A model generated the notes under the pieces. The model was not told where the DNA came from and made no database searches. It was given only the letters and a program-made list of their open reading frames with translations. From NCBI RefSeq assembly GCF_043641665.1, contig NC_092198.1:10987001-11051000 (forward strand): DNA of 64,000 nt. The letters run 5' to 3'. Below, piece by piece: positions 1-12,796 of this stretch (its first letter is position 1; every line of letters starts with the position of its first letter). The DNA is from Enoplosus armatus (lineage: Eukaryota; Chordata; Actinopteri; Centrarchiformes; Enoplosidae). Made by a program: the position numbers and the translations under genes.

Positions 1-888
1 CTTTGGTGAGCACAATGTTTTCACAACTGATAGAAAAGACGGCAAACACTGAAAATAAGTTGTAATGTTCCTTTAATGAATGTGACTCATACGCACATTT
101 CTAAATCCTGCAAACCACTAACCACACTGATCGCTATCTAGAGTATCCATTCAAGTTAATGTATACCTGTTGATTCAGCAAGACAGACATATATTATTAA
201 TGTGTTAACTATCCTGTATGACTCAGCAACATAATTGTAGATGAAACAGTAGCTGAATGGAGGCAGATAAATGGATGAGGTGAAGGCCTTCTTCTCATTA
301 AAGTTACACGTCAAAAGGTAGTGATTCACACACATAAGGTCATAGCTTTTTCCACACCACTGAATTCATCTTCTTATCTCTCACAGCAGCAAACGCATCC
401 TTTACTGAGGCTGCAGTTTCTAATAAATGTCCTTAGGAGGCGCTGTGAGTCTGGGCTTTGGGATTTATCTGCTGTCTAGCTCTTCCTATTGCCTTCATTG
501 ACATTTAATGATAATTATAACTTGGGTCACACCAGGGGCAGATGCACACACACACACTAGCTCACTAACAACACACACACACTGCCTGGTTAAAAACATG
601 AAGACATTAGCGGTAACTTGATGCTGAGTGAGTATTGATCTGCTCTCAGGGGGCTTAGAGAGTGAGAGAACACTAGACAGCACTTTATCACAGCACTTGA
701 CCATCTAGACTGGCCAGTGCAAGTGTGTATGTGTGTGTGTGTGTTAGAGAGAGGAAGAGGGAGCGTTAACAAAACAATTTGTTATGTAAATATTTTTCAA
801 AAAATAAGAACAATTCTTAAGTTGTCTTTGAAATCCAGCCTCATTTTTTAACCTTCATTCATCACTAAAAAGCAAACTTCCTTTACCT

Positions 889-926
889 TCCTTCCTTTCC
901 TCCTTCCTTCCTTCCTTCCTTCCTTC
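889..926. repeat. TTCC microsatellite
   Basis: Tandem cttc/ttcc units, slightly interrupted at the left end. A pyrimidine-rich simple repeat with no gene nearby. Confidence 0.85.
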
Positions 927-1019
927 GCCATCCATACCAGTATCCTCCTGTGAGGTCCTGACTGACACATTCAATCTGCATCTATAACATTACACAGACC
1001 AGACTGAGTAGCAATCAGG

Positions 1020-1021
<2 letters not shown>

Positions 1022-1062
<41 letters not shown>
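1022..1062. repeat. (TG)n microsatellite
   Basis: About 20 uninterrupted TG units, the first of many such tracts in this window. Confidence 0.95.
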
Positions 1063-1064
<2 letters not shown>

Positions 1065-1177
1065 GACCAGTAGGGATTTCATGATTATGATTGCTGAGGA
1101 CACGTGCTGCTCAAATTCTTCAATGATTGCCTCCAAACGCAACACAAATGCCAAACAAAACAATAAACCCTTCGCGA

Positions 1178-1181
<4 letters not shown>

Positions 1182-1230
<49 letters not shown>
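1182..1230. repeat. (GA)n microsatellite
   Basis: About 24 uninterrupted GA units, roughly 120 bp after a TG tract. Confidence 0.95.
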
Positions 1231-1234
<4 letters not shown>

Positions 1235-2870
1235 ATGACAGCATCATGTACTTGCAGTCTGTTTCTTGAAGATATCCAGACCACAATAACATGAGCAAAA
1301 AGGGACCAAAAGGGACCTGAAAACAGGCAGCAGATGGAAAAACAACCACATAAAAGTGCACATGTGTGTGTTCTTGTATCTGTGTATTACATTATGTACA
1401 CTGCAATCATTCAGGCAGTACTTATGGCGTGCTCATACAGTATGTCATGCTCATTTTTGATCCTCATTACATTGTATGTTTGTTTTCACCGTTCTGTAAC
1501 ATCCTCCATCTATATTTGCAGATCTTTCCTCAACACACACACACACACACTCTGTCTTCTACTCAGAAGCCAAGCCAAGTCAAACTACGTAGGTGCTGGT
1601 CCAGACAGACAGAGTTACTGTATGTCTTCTATCTTCAGGCCATTGGCACATCTCTCCCATCTCCCTGTTTGTCTCTCTTGTACTCTTTCTAATTGTGTCT
1701 TAACTTGATATCCACTTACTGTTTTGGCTCCAGCTCAGAGCCATGTTGTCATTCTGATCACCAGGAGATGTTCCGCCTTTGATTTCTCTACCCTGATTCA
1801 TTCATTTTCAGCTCTTTGTCTCTCATGCGTATGAGTAGCTCACAAATAGCTTTATCACGCCTTTTAGTTCATGAGATTAAAATCGTTGATGTTAAGTGTG
1901 AGTGATTCTCTTTGTAATGTTTTGGGACAAAACTAATTTCCTCTGCGGTTACAAAAACAATGCCCAGCGCTTTGAAATTCCCCAGATTAATGTGTTTATG
2001 TCGTCTGATTAGTAGAAAAATGGGACTTTCAGTAAAATAACATCTGACGTGTTCTGTTCAGTGTTTCCTTGGTGCTCTCTGGTCAACATCGAATGATTGA
2101 TCATTCAAAGGGGATTTTGAGAAAGAAAAAAAAAGCTGGATATGCTGGTTTGCCGTCATTCCTTTGAGCTAAAGTAATGGTTTACACAGGAAGAATGATG
2201 ATTTGTAGAGAGAAAAGAAAAGGAAAAAAACGCTAAGAAGAAGGTTTTTATTCCAAAATGTGAAATCTGTCAGATCACTGCATTCAAGTTTGCACACGCA
2301 GGGATCAGTGTTGTCAAGCAGCCAAGCTCCCCCTACACTCCCCCTACAAAGGTATGAAAACGTAAATGTCCAATTCTGAATGTAAAACCTGAAAAACACA
2401 CTTTGCCTAATAAAGTTCATGGATAAGTAATCACTCAAGCTGTCACTCTTTCTCTAATGACAGACTTATAGTTTGAAGTTAGTCTGAAATTTATCTTGGG
2501 TAATCGGGGGAAACAAAAATCCCCTCTTGACCACATTTGAGCAAATGTTGTGTCAGTCAGTGGCTGATCTCCAATCTTCATTAGCCCCCAGAAAACTGGA
2601 CTCATCATGTAAAACATGCAGAGGAATACAAATTGAATGAAAGACACTTGTGCGCCCTTTTCTCCCTCCATATTTCCTTTTCTCCCTCGGTGTGTTTTCT
2701 TCTCTCAGTCCGTTTTTTCTCTCTTTTAATTTGGCCCCTCTGTTTGTTTTTCTTCATTCTTTCATTAGTTGAAAAAACATAGCAGGCATTCCAGCTGTAA
2801 TACCACTGAGATTCAGTATCAGTGTGGGGATTCGGACTCATGTGTGCAAGTGTGTCAGCAGCGAACAGAC

Positions 2871-2903
<33 letters not shown>

Positions 2904-3835
2904 TGGCAGTACACTAGAGACGTTAGGCATTGCCTCATAATGATTCATCCCTGTGCTATGTGTGCATGTAGGCAGACCTATCAGTCACACAGGGGCATTA
3001 TGGGAATGCTGGAGATTCCTGATGAAGACATTCAGACTGGCTGAGAGCTGCACTTTGGTTTATTTGTTGCTTTTTTTTTCTCAACCACATTCACCAAGAC
3101 ATTCATCAGTAGAGCCATGTTACTGCAGACGCCCTGGACTCCATACACGATATTTGCTGCACAACAGTTAAGCTCACAGACACCTGACAAACAACTAGAG
3201 CTCTCTAAGGAATTACTTATAATACATTTGACTTTATATATACATTTTGACTGATACTGAAGCGTCATGTACAAGTTAAGTCACTTTCATTTATAAAACG
3301 CCACGTCTGTCTCAAAGAGGGTTTTTGATCTGTACACCCTGTATCCTTCGACAGTTCATATAAGGAAAAACATTATGAAAACAGAACGATTGTTTTAATC
3401 TTTGTCTGATCAACATATTTACATGATTAAACTCTAAAAGTCTTAATACTAAGTACTCACAAGATCTAGATTAAAAAATAAAGACTTTTAGTCCCTAGCA
3501 CCGTAGTGACATCAGGGTAATTTTTTTCAAACTTTAGAAAAACTCCTAAAGAGCCACAGAAAACATTATTACAACTGTTTTTATAATGCTGTGAAGTACT
3601 CCTCATGAGTAAACTGAACTGTGAAATCAGTGGAGTGCCCCTTTAAGGCAGACTAAACCAAAAAGAAAACAGGGGTGACTGACAACACTTAGGTTAACAT
3701 GTCATTGGTCACTGAACCAAGGTCAAACAACAAGATGAGGCTTTGAAATGGCCTTACTTTGAGTGTTTACGATACCACCCACCTTAGCAAATCCTGGACT
3801 TGTTGGCACATTAAGCACTTCAGTTTTTATTACTA

Positions 3836-3841
3836 TTATAT
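3836..3841 (-). other. Poly(A) signal of the TRIM gene
   Basis: tttatt on the plus strand reads AATAAA on the minus strand, about 50 nt beyond the TRIM stop codon. It gives a very short 3' UTR. The assignment is by position and hexamer only. Confidence 0.6.
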
Positions 3842-3891
3842 ATATATTTTCATCCCTTTTTTTTTTTTACCTCCGCAGTAATGCAGAATGT

Positions 3892-4403
3892 TTATCTGGG
3901 TTGTCTTATCATCACTGACAAATCAGCTGGAAGAAGTTTTGCATCCTCACCAAAATACGGAAAAACCGTTTCTCTGAAAGTGTATTTGATGGTGTGTACA
4001 GGTGTTTTCCTATCAAGGTCAAAAAATGACAGTATTCCTCGGTCGTAATCTAGCTGCACTCTGACCTTTTGGGGACATAAATCTTGAGATGCAAGTTTCT
4101 TGTACGTCTCTGGAGTGCGTTCAAGCACACAGCCAAGGCATGCACACACGTAGATGCACCAGATCTTTCCAGAGGTTGAACCCTTGGTTCTATTAGCCAC
4201 ACCAACAGTCCAATAACCCGCCACCTCCACATCCCAGCTGTGTTTTCCAGAGCTAAAGCCTTCAGAGCCGAGAACTCTTGAGTTCCACAGCCTTTCTGGG
4301 TTTTTAGGAAGCGGCTGACTCTTGTAGCGTATTGTTGAACGAGTCAAGTGTTCTGATATAGTTAATAGTGAGCTGCCAGTGTTGGTGTCCAGAGTTACAG
4401 GAG
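3892..4403 (-). CDS. TRIM exon 6: PRY/SPRY domain and stop
   Basis: Codes residues 290-459. The acceptor is at ctctgaag before 4403, entered in phase 1, and the stop codon is at 3892-3894. The B30.2 landmarks are present, but the middle has a cysteine cluster (WCIYVCACLGC) where relatives usually have a polar loop. Confidence 0.9.
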
Positions 4404-6719
4404 CTTCAGAGAAAAAACAAAACAAAAGGGAGAGTTTATTGAAATGTTTATTAAAGTAAAGGTGAAGGTTTTTCTGAAGGCATTACAGCCTGGTGTTGCT
4501 GTATTGATAAATATTATCAGTTATCTGTACATGCCATGTTAAAATATGGTGAGGCAGAAACACAATGCTTACTGTATTGGATTATGTTCTTCATCTTCTT
4601 CCAGACTGTGAACAGCAGGTTCCCCATGTGTTTGGCCTCATCAATCAGGGCTCCTGATGGAGTCTCTGGTTCTGGCAGGTTGCATCTGAAAGAATATTAG
4701 GCAGCCACAAATTACCAGTCAAATATTTTAAATACCTCTCAGTGGTTGTGTTTTTGTTTGGTGCAAAGCAGCAAATACTTTTAAGTTATAATTGTCACAA
4801 TTTTATCATATCAAACCCATTTTTTGTATTATTCATGGCTGGTATTTATTCTTCTGTAGCCATAAAATGTATTTACACTCATGAGTTACCTCTCTATATA
4901 GTAGTTTGACTTGTCAGTGGCAGAGTCCGCCATCCCCACTCTGGATTCAAATGGCGTGCACATGCACAATGGATTCATGGGAAGAATACACTTACAGGAC
5001 GAAATTTGTAATACAAGAGCTGGAACATGCACACATTTCAAACAATTTGGGCACATATTTATAAGAGGACAAGTATACATATAGATACAATGATTTATGA
5101 ATATATATTGGCCACCTTCTTCTGCTGTATTTATTATCATTAAGACATTCTTAGCATCGCCACCAGGAACCACAGGTGTTGCAAAATTAACCAGAACTGA
5201 CATATTATGGATTATAACTCCAATCTAGTTAATTTTAACATGAGCAAGAAACAAGTATATGTAGGTAAAATTTGTTTATGACGTTACTTTATTTATTAAG
5301 TAACATTATTCATATTACTTTGTTTGTAATGACCTATGAGTTTTGACAAACCACACAAATGTGAGATTTATGTTTTCTTGGAGGAGCTTTCTAACAATAT
5401 GTTTCACTTTTTCAAATTTGTGTCAGGTTAACTTCCCCACCTTCGATCAAGGGAAGCACAAAGCAGTTTCCCTCCCCTCTAAACGTTTTAATGCATCCAG
5501 GACTTCTCCCCACACAGTGGATGAGACAGTCCCAAACTACCATCAGTCCTGCTCCCGCAATGTTGAAGTTGACACTTTCTAATGCTTCTTCTAATGCACA
5601 GCTGAACCTCCTTCGTTCAGCTGTGCTTTGATAGTGGACAGGAAGCTACTTACCGCTCCATTGTGGATTTCACATTCTGTCAAATGAAGAGAAAACAGGA
5701 TAAAAAATCAGTACCTCTAATTTTGTTAAATAATCAATCAATATTAAGATCACAATGTTAATTAACACAGCTAATCATTGAGTACCAGCATAAATGAGAT
5801 GTCCTCAGTTTTCATCGCCCCCTGTATGGTTTGGATTTTGTTTGTGAGAGAGACGATCTCAGCATTCAAATTCACAATCCTGATGTTCATTGCCTGACTC
5901 TTGAGTGTTGCCTCTTTCCTCACTGCATCGATCCTTGCAGCCTCCTCTGATCGCAGGAACTGGTAGAGCTTCTGAAACTCCTCTCTGATGGTCTTCTCCG
6001 TCTGCTGAGCCTGGAGCTGAGGAGAAACACCTTTTTGATGAAAGCAGGCAACACATGTTGCTTTCTGCCTCTATGACCATTATGTCTGTGTCTTACCCTG
6101 ATGTGGCCGGCCATTTTATTGTAGTTGAGGTTTTTTGTATAAAATGACCCCAGTTTGGTTTTCAAGTGCATCAGTTCAACCTCGACTTTGGTCTGCAAAT
6201 AAATGTAAACATAGTAAACAATGGATTAGTTACACAACACATTGTATTTCTACAATTTTCAAAACTACCAAACCCAAAACCTCTCTCTTTTTTTTAAACT
6301 ACGTATTTGCTCACCCTATGGGCTTCTGCTGCTTCGTTGAGGGGGACGCAGTTGTGTTTCTTATGTTTTTGTGCATCCCTACAAATCACACAGATGAGCT
6401 GCTGATCATCCTGACAGAAGAGCTTGAGTTTCTCACTGTGCAGACTGCAGATCTCCTTAGATCCTGAGTAAGATCTCTGACTCCTGTCTTGTCTCAGTGT
6501 GTCAGACAGGTTTCTCAGTGCCAGATTACGTGGAGGCTTAGCCATTGGAAATATTTCCTTACAGACCGGGCACGTCTTGAGTCTGCTCTGTCTCCACCAC
6601 TCCCGAATACAGTACTTACAGAAGCTGTGACCGCACAACAAGAGAACAGGATCCTGAAATATATCACAGCACACAGGGCAGGTGCAATCCACTTCAGACG
6701 GTGAAGCTTTAGCGGCCAT
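3892..6719 (-). CDS. TRIM-family E3 ubiquitin ligase (RING/B-box/coiled coil/PRY-SPRY), six exons
   Basis: A tripartite-motif protein, expected to act as a cytosolic or nuclear RING E3 ubiquitin ligase whose C-terminal SPRY domain picks the target. Exons in transcript order: 6719-6315, 6192-6097, 6016-5786, 5676-5654, 4685-4573, 4403-3892. All junctions are GT-AG, and the joined frame is 1380 nt including the stop (459 aa). The RING C3HC4 ligands are C14, C17, C29, H31, C34, C37, C50 and C53. The B-box2 ligands are C91, H94, C102, D105, C110, C113, H119 and H122. The coiled coil covers about 136-250. PRY/SPRY covers about 290-459, with a VTLD opening, WDVEVAGYW, LDYDRG and a FPYF-type end. 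The 96/231/23-nt middle exons are the usual layout of fish TRIM genes of the TRIM35/TRIM39/finTRIM type. No break is seen, so I read it as functional. The exact orthologue is not decidable by eye, so no symbol is given. Confidence 0.9.
4573..4685 (-). CDS. TRIM exon 5: linker between coiled coil and SPRY
   Basis: A 113-nt exon entered in phase 2. It codes a helix-rich linker starting CNLPEPETPSG and ending KKMKNIIQY. The donor reads ACA|GTAAGC. Phases match both neighbours. Confidence 0.85.
5654..5676 (-). CDS. TRIM exon 4: 23-nt microexon
   Basis: Codes NVKSTME plus two bases of the next codon. The 23-nt length is the characteristic microexon of TRIM genes. Acceptor TTTGACAG and donor GCG|GTAAGT are both strong. 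Confidence 0.88.
5786..6016 (-). CDS. TRIM exon 3: coiled coil
   Basis: 231 nt, 77 codons, phase 0 at both ends, starting LQAQQTEKTIREEF. Heptad-like spacing of leucine and isoleucine continues through IVNLNAEIVSLTNKIQ. Relatives often have 234 nt here; the donor used is CTG|GTACTC. Confidence 0.85.
6097..6192 (-). CDS. TRIM exon 2: start of coiled coil
   Basis: Exactly 96 nt, the standard length in the family, phase 0 at both ends. It starts TKVEVELMHLKTKL and ends AGHIR. Acceptor TTTGCAG and donor AGG|GTAAGA are seen. Confidence 0.9.
6315..6719 (-). CDS. TRIM exon 1: start codon, RING and B-box2
   Basis: Codes residues 1-135, with all eight RING ligands and all eight B-box2 ligands present. 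The start MAAKASPSEVDC fits the family, in which the RING begins within the first 15 residues. The donor is AGG|GTGAGC; read-through into the intron would end after a few codons. Confidence 0.93.
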
Positions 6720-6759
6720 GCTGTTGTCTCTTCTTGCTTGTCTCAGTCAGCCAACTTAC

Positions 6760-6769
6760 TTTCACTTCC
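6760..6769 (-). promoter_or_regulatory. ETS/IRF composite element (EICE/ISRE-like) upstream of TRIM
   Basis: The minus strand reads GGAAGTGAAA followed by GTAAG, a perfect match to the GGAANNGAAA composite site bound by PU.1 or SpiB with IRF4/IRF8, and close to an ISRE. It lies about 40 nt upstream of the TRIM start codon, in the likely promoter or 5' UTR. It would fit control in immune cells or by interferon. The motif is seen; its use is inferred. Confidence 0.5.
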
Positions 6770-9700
6770 ACAGATTCACACGTGTTTGCTCAGACAGTTC
6801 TCAAGTTCAGTAGTTTTAGTTCCAAGTGGTTTCAACAAACACTCATAAATACCTAGTTACATAGAGAAACTTCCTATTAACTGGATTGTCTTCCTTATTT
6901 TTGTTTCCAAATACATTCCCTTGTGCAGCTTTAGGTCCTGACTTCTTGTGACTTCTTTCTGATTTCTGTCTAAAAAGGGAGGAGCTTTTGCTTCTTCTTT
7001 TTTTATATATCTCTGCAGTTGTGTCCTGTCCTGCGCAATGAATAGTAACACACTTTTGTTTGGCATAGAAATTCCTGTGGTTTTGGACTCAGGTCTGCTT
7101 TGGTTTTTGTTAGAAGAGAGGGGAAGTGTTGGAAAGTTATGAAATGACTGATCAGCTCGTCATATCATATTTTAATTTTGATATTGTGCAAATCTCAATT
7201 AAAAGAAGGACATATAATGAATCATCCTCTACAACTGCCTCATCATAAGGTTCAAGGTTCATCTATCTATCATTCAATAACACAGGGTTGCACAGCAAAA
7301 TGCAATGTATATGTGTAATATAAATGGTAGTATAGTGGGTATAACATGAAATTGCTAAAGAACTATTATCCCTTTATTCCCTAACTTCACATCTTGTCCC
7401 CTTGTACCTACATGTATGTATGTTTATCTGATTGGTTTCTGTGTTTTCTTCAGTGATTTTGCTGAGATGCTCTTACATGATTAATTCATTTATACCCAAG
7501 AATCACACCAAAGCTTATAACAATGAACAGAATGAGTTTTCATCTGTCATTTACATGAGAATAATAGTTTTGGACAAAATGATAAACCTTGACCAAATAA
7601 CATCTTTGTAGACCTCACTTCGTAAGGGAGGAGAAAAGAAAGAATAAGCTGAAAAGTGCTCACAAATCAGGGTGAAAGGTCACTTGTGTAAGTGTGGTAG
7701 TCCAATGATTAATACACAGCTTGCACTTGATGTTTCATAATGAGATTATTCTTATCTGGCAATTAGTTCCATCAGTTGTGAAAACATTTTGCTCACTAAT
7801 ACTAAATACTAAACTATTTGGTGGCAACAAATTCGAGCATGTTTGAGTCAAATGAACTCCCACTTTATTTAGAGGTCAAACCGAAAGTTGAGTGCAACCA
7901 TACTGTCACTAATAATTGAACAGGAAACTGTGACTGCAGCAAATCTCTCTCTCTCATGCACTCACACTCACATTAAAGCACACACATAAGCTACATACAT
8001 CAAATTCACGGCAGTGAAAATCACAAGTGATTTGCCCCTTGACTGCTGCAGCAATAGCTATCAGAGGGTAACTGTTTTAACATGACAGCACGCACCGCCA
8101 TGTGGCCAGCTAATGTGGCTACTCGTTACCTTCTCTCTATCATCCAGACTATAACCAGAAAATCTGTCCCACATTGCCCGGATGTGTCCTTTCCATGTCA
8201 GTCTCATCTGCCACCACAACAGGAAATGCATGACATCCAATGTGAGAGCAAAAAAACAACTTAAAAAGATTTGTTTATTTGAAGCTGCTCCAATGAGGCA
8301 AACATTTCAATATAGACACCCTTCTGTTTTGACTGTACCGCTTCTAGAAATGATTTTCTGTACTCTTCAAACGTGCCCTTTTTTAAAAATTTGTATAAAT
8401 ATTCAAGTACTTTTTGGGAAAAAAATGGTTGGTTGAATGTTTGGTGTCAGTGTGTAAAAACCTCCACCATCAGTATTGGGGTTGGCTATCACACTGACAG
8501 TTTGTCCATATCTCTCACTGAGGAAAGACTTAACAGTATGAGCTCAGTTACATAACTTCATGATAATGTCTCTCCTACAGTATACAGACTTTTCCCACTT
8601 ACCTTTCCTACGCTGGTGTAATTATTAGGGCTGGGGATAGTGGTGCGGGGGTGGATTCTTGTGAGACTGTTCCTATACTTAAATATTATGTCCATAACCA
8701 TAAAACATTCAATCCACATAAAGCCAAGTGTTCTGGATCTGGCCACAGTAGCCTCCCCAGGGTGGTGCAGTAAAACCGCCCTGAGCCGCCATTAGGTGGA
8801 GGGAGCTGGAAGAAATACTGGACAGAGGCTGGGACCGAATGAGAGCCAGAGCACAGCTGATGGTAAACTAATTTTGTTGGCCTGATACCCCCCCCCCCCC
8901 CAAAAAAAGAAAAACATATGCAGAACGGGTTGTGTACACATCTATGAGGAGCACACACATTGTACTGTATCATGCTTCAACACAAGTGAGGAGTCTCTTG
9001 ACGCTCAATGTGGGACAAAATCACACACTTTCTCTCTCTTTCCGTCTCTTCCCCCAACTGCTCTCACACACACTTGATCACCCTCTCACCGAATAAGGCA
9101 TATGCTCCATCATTTGCCTTGAGGGACAAAAGACTGGGAAGGAATTCAGCGAGACACACTGTAGCACTACTCTGCGCACTCTTGGAGAGAAGTGCAGTGT
9201 TTGTGTGTATTAACAGTGTTCAGCGGCACAGCTTTCCTGTCTGAGGAACAGAAGAAACACTATACAAGTCTAAATCTGGACTTGATATTCAATGTACACT
9301 ATTTCAAGAAAAGATCAATCATGTTCTTTACATTAATAGCTCCAATTATGTCTGAAAGGGGTTGCATGTTAATTCCAGCAATCATTTTGTAAAAGCGCAC
9401 GTCAAGCGTTTAAATGTTAAATGTCTTCCATGAGACTAAAACCACCGTCTGCCCATCTGATCTGATGCCCCACATATTTTAAGAGCCTTTTCACTCTCTG
9501 AACAATAAAGGGAGACATTGATTGCAGTGATTACCGGAGGCCACACACAAAGAAACTTTGAACATGCAGAAATAAACCTAAGTAATATTTAGCTTTTACT
9601 CTCTTTTGCTGTAATATGTTTGTCTCTTTCTGTCACCGGACACTAATAAAGAGTCAGCAAAAAAAAAGTTGTAAGTGTAACCGGAGCGGCAGCTCCTCGG

Positions 9701-11207
9701 CAGGACATTACAGGAATTTACGATGTGTTAAATGTTTCCTTTGTTCCTCCCTGTGGCAGCTCGCTCCGGCAATTAGGGAGGCCAGCGGCCTGCAATGAGC
9801 TCATTACCTCCCCTCCTCTCTCTCTCTATCAAAGCATCTTCATTTAACATACTTTTTGTGCAGAATTTTGATTGATTGATTTATTGATTGATACTTGGAG
9901 TCTTTCAAACGCCTAGTGATTCATTGAGCATTAAATAACCTTTGTACTTGCATCTTTGGCTTGCTGACAGAAACATGAAGTAGCATACGTTTGACTCGTG
10001 CACCGCCATCTTGATTACCAGAGGAGATTAATTTAATAACGCTTTTGTTTTTCTTTGAATTTTGTGGTAAAATCTGAAACCCAACTGTGGCACTTTGCCA
10101 AAGTCTAAAATGCCAGCAGACTTTTTTTTCTGAGCACCCGGGCCCTGAAATAAACCCCAAGCGCCATTCCATTTGGCAAACCAATTTGGGATGGAGGGTG
10201 GGGGCAGGAAAGGGAGAGGTATAGGTTAGCTGTAGTAATAATCATAAATCACCTCTGAAATGCTGCCATGTCACATGCCAGACTGCGCCACTAATGACCA
10301 GGCCCATCTTTCACCGGGTATTTTTATCTGTGTGCCCTGACACTCGACTTCTGGAAGCGTCCTCTCGTTTTACATCGTCAGCACCTCGGCCCGGCCTGAG
10401 CACAAGTTCCTCACATATCTATAAATACCAGCCAGCTAAATGGCATTTTCTCTCACCCACCCCCTGCTTGGCAAGAACCAGAAGCTCTGTGACTTGGCAA
10501 AGGGACCTGCAGTCCTACGCCACTAAACATCTTGGGGCTTAGCCCCCCACCCCAGCGTCACCCTCCAGAGAACAGCTGGCTAAAAAAATAGATCCATCTG
10601 CCACTGCCTTCAAATTCCAAAGTGGTTTCAGTTTAATTAAACAAGTTGAAATTGGTTTTCACAAGATCTAGTAAAAGTAGCAAACATTAGCATGCTGGTT
10701 CAGTTTAAGACCACCTGTAGGATAAATTTCTGTCATTGCAGGTGTAGTGAAAGCACCAACATAGATTAGTGCTTGTTGACTCATGTAAATACACACAGAC
10801 ACACTCTCTCACACACACCAGAAACACACAAACACCTGTACACGCTTCCTTTGTGCAGAATGTTCTGCCAAGTTTTTTAAGCTTGCTGACATGCGGCACT
10901 AGAGACTGCAGGTCAGCGACAGCTTCCTGCTATTTCGGGCTCTGTCACAGCTTGAGGTTTTAATTTATTCTGCCAGAATGTGTCAATCACCGAGCAGCAG
11001 GGTTCAGGCCTGAATCGGCTGCAGGAGGGAGAGGGAGAAGGCACAGCGGGTGAGGCCTTATTGAAAGAGTCAAACAGGACTAAAAACAAACTGGTGTTAT
11101 GACAGAAAGTAAATTCTGCTACTCATTGAAATTTCCCAACCTTCCTGACCACACCCACAAAATGTATGTGTCAAATGTCAAAAAGTTTGCTGTCTACACT
11201 GAAAAGC

Positions 11208-11254
11208 AAGAAAAACTTATTTTCAACAAGGTGGGAAGCCAGAGAGGGATCAGG
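11208..11254 (+). repeat. Diverged direct repeat, copy 1
   Basis: Holds a 23-nt core at 11230-11252 (begins ggtgggaagccagaga) that recurs exactly at 12318-12340. The roughly 22 nt before it are also similar in both copies (gcaagaaa, then a tattt-caa pattern). Probably two remnants of one old interspersed element. Confidence 0.6.
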
Positions 11255-12293
11255 ACGAGTGAAAAACACAGCTGAAACACAAACAAAAATGTGATTTTTC
11301 ATTCAGCTATTTTCTAGGGCCGTGATCAAATCTGACTCGACGAAGAAGCCTCACAGAAAAAGCCCAAGAGATTTACGATTAGCATACAAGAATACAAAAA
11401 TGTTCTTGCATGAGGCCCAATGAGTCACAGAGGTGGCAAATATATGCAGCCCTACCAATCAACCAAGTTAAGGCCCTGTGCTCCACAACGGACACAGACT
11501 CGGAAAGTGGGGTGGGGGTGGGTCTCTGCATAGACAATAGATGGATATGTTTTCAGGTGTGCAGTCTGTCATTCGGGCCCTCAAGGCCATGTGTCACATT
11601 ACACTGACATTTATTTTTAAGACCAATGTTTTCAGATGTATTTACATTTGAAGTTTTTGTTTTTACGTCTAAAATTCAGAGGTCAAAAAACCTAGCTGAG
11701 TGTGAAATGTTAAAAATGTGTTCCCTGTGGTAGAGTGGACATTGAATCATTGCTCGAAGATGCACTTCATGACTTCCCTCAATAACTTTATGGAACAATT
11801 TCAGATTTATGACCATCTAGGGGGATTTTATTTGACTGGTTTGATGAAGATAGCCTTTAATCAGTGGTCAGGAAACACAATGATTATTATTCTCTCTCTC
11901 TCTCTCTCTCTGTTGGTGTCAGGCCACTGTTTGCCATGCCAGTGCCTGTTCACAGGCCATGCCAAGGGTTTGAATTTGACCCTCCCAAAGCTGTGCCAAA
12001 ACACACACACACATGCGCAAATCAGTCATCATGTGATGTCCTACTACGCATGGCATCATATGACTTTGCAGCGCTTATCCTGCGCGATTCCATGTAAAGC
12101 AGTGTCACTCTTCAGGATGACAAACCAGGGCTCAATATGTCCCTAATTAATACATTAGTTGTCTTCTGACATACTTTCTACATGCTGAATTTAAGAAACA
12201 CAGCAAATGTGGCAATGATTTCTCCTGAGATATAGAGAGGTAATAGATTTTCAGCTCGATTCACTTTGATTTTATGTCCCATCACACCCACAA

Positions 12294-12342
12294 GCAAGAA
12301 AGATGTATTTCCAATGTGGTGGGAAGCCAGAGAGGGATCATG
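12294..12342 (+). repeat. Diverged direct repeat, copy 2
   Basis: Second copy of the element at 11208, same orientation, about 1.09 kb away, with an identical 23-nt core at 12318-12340. Sequence after the core differs, so only a short end is shared. Confidence 0.6.
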
Positions 12343-12796
12343 TCCTTACAGTTGCACTACCTCGTCCTCTGCCAGAGAAACAGGTCACCACTGTTCCTTT
12401 CCTGTTTCCACCTGACGGTCAACGTTGTTTTTTTTTTAAAGCATGACCACAATCAATCTCGCTCCTTAACCACATGTTTGTTATTGTAACCATGACAACG
12501 AAGCTCCAATACCTTAACGGAGTAGTCATTTTAAACCAAGCCACAATGTTTCCCTAAACCTAACCAAGCCTTAACCATAGCATTGTCACATCATAAAACT
12601 GATTTATATTTAACAGCGATTTGTTTTTTGATTCTGGAAGGGACAGACAAATTATGTTGTCCTGCCAAGAGGGGCGTCTTCTATGTGACAAACGACATAT
12701 TTTGTCATTTAATCTGGTCATGGTGGTTGCCAGATTTTCAGCCAGCCTCAGCTCCAGCTCCTGAATTTTCTTGTTCCTGATAACTAATGAGTGTAA

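Larger units (their letters stand above)
1..3835. other. Intergenic left flank, no gene seen
   Basis: No reading frame here has recognisable protein motifs or a coherent splice pattern; the longest open frames run through simple repeats. The stretch holds a CTTC/TTCC tract near 889-926, a TG tract at 1022-1062, a GA tract at 1182-1230 and a GA tract at 2874-2902. The rest is AT-rich unique-looking DNA in which I see nothing else. Confidence 0.6.

Noticed and set aside
5343..5582. 79-codon plus-strand frame inside the TRIM gene
   Set aside because: Lies in a TRIM intron on the opposite strand; no motif, composition not coding-like.
6857..7066. 69-codon minus-strand frame upstream of TRIM
   Set aside because: No family motif and no splice link to the TRIM start; the TRIM protein is complete without it.
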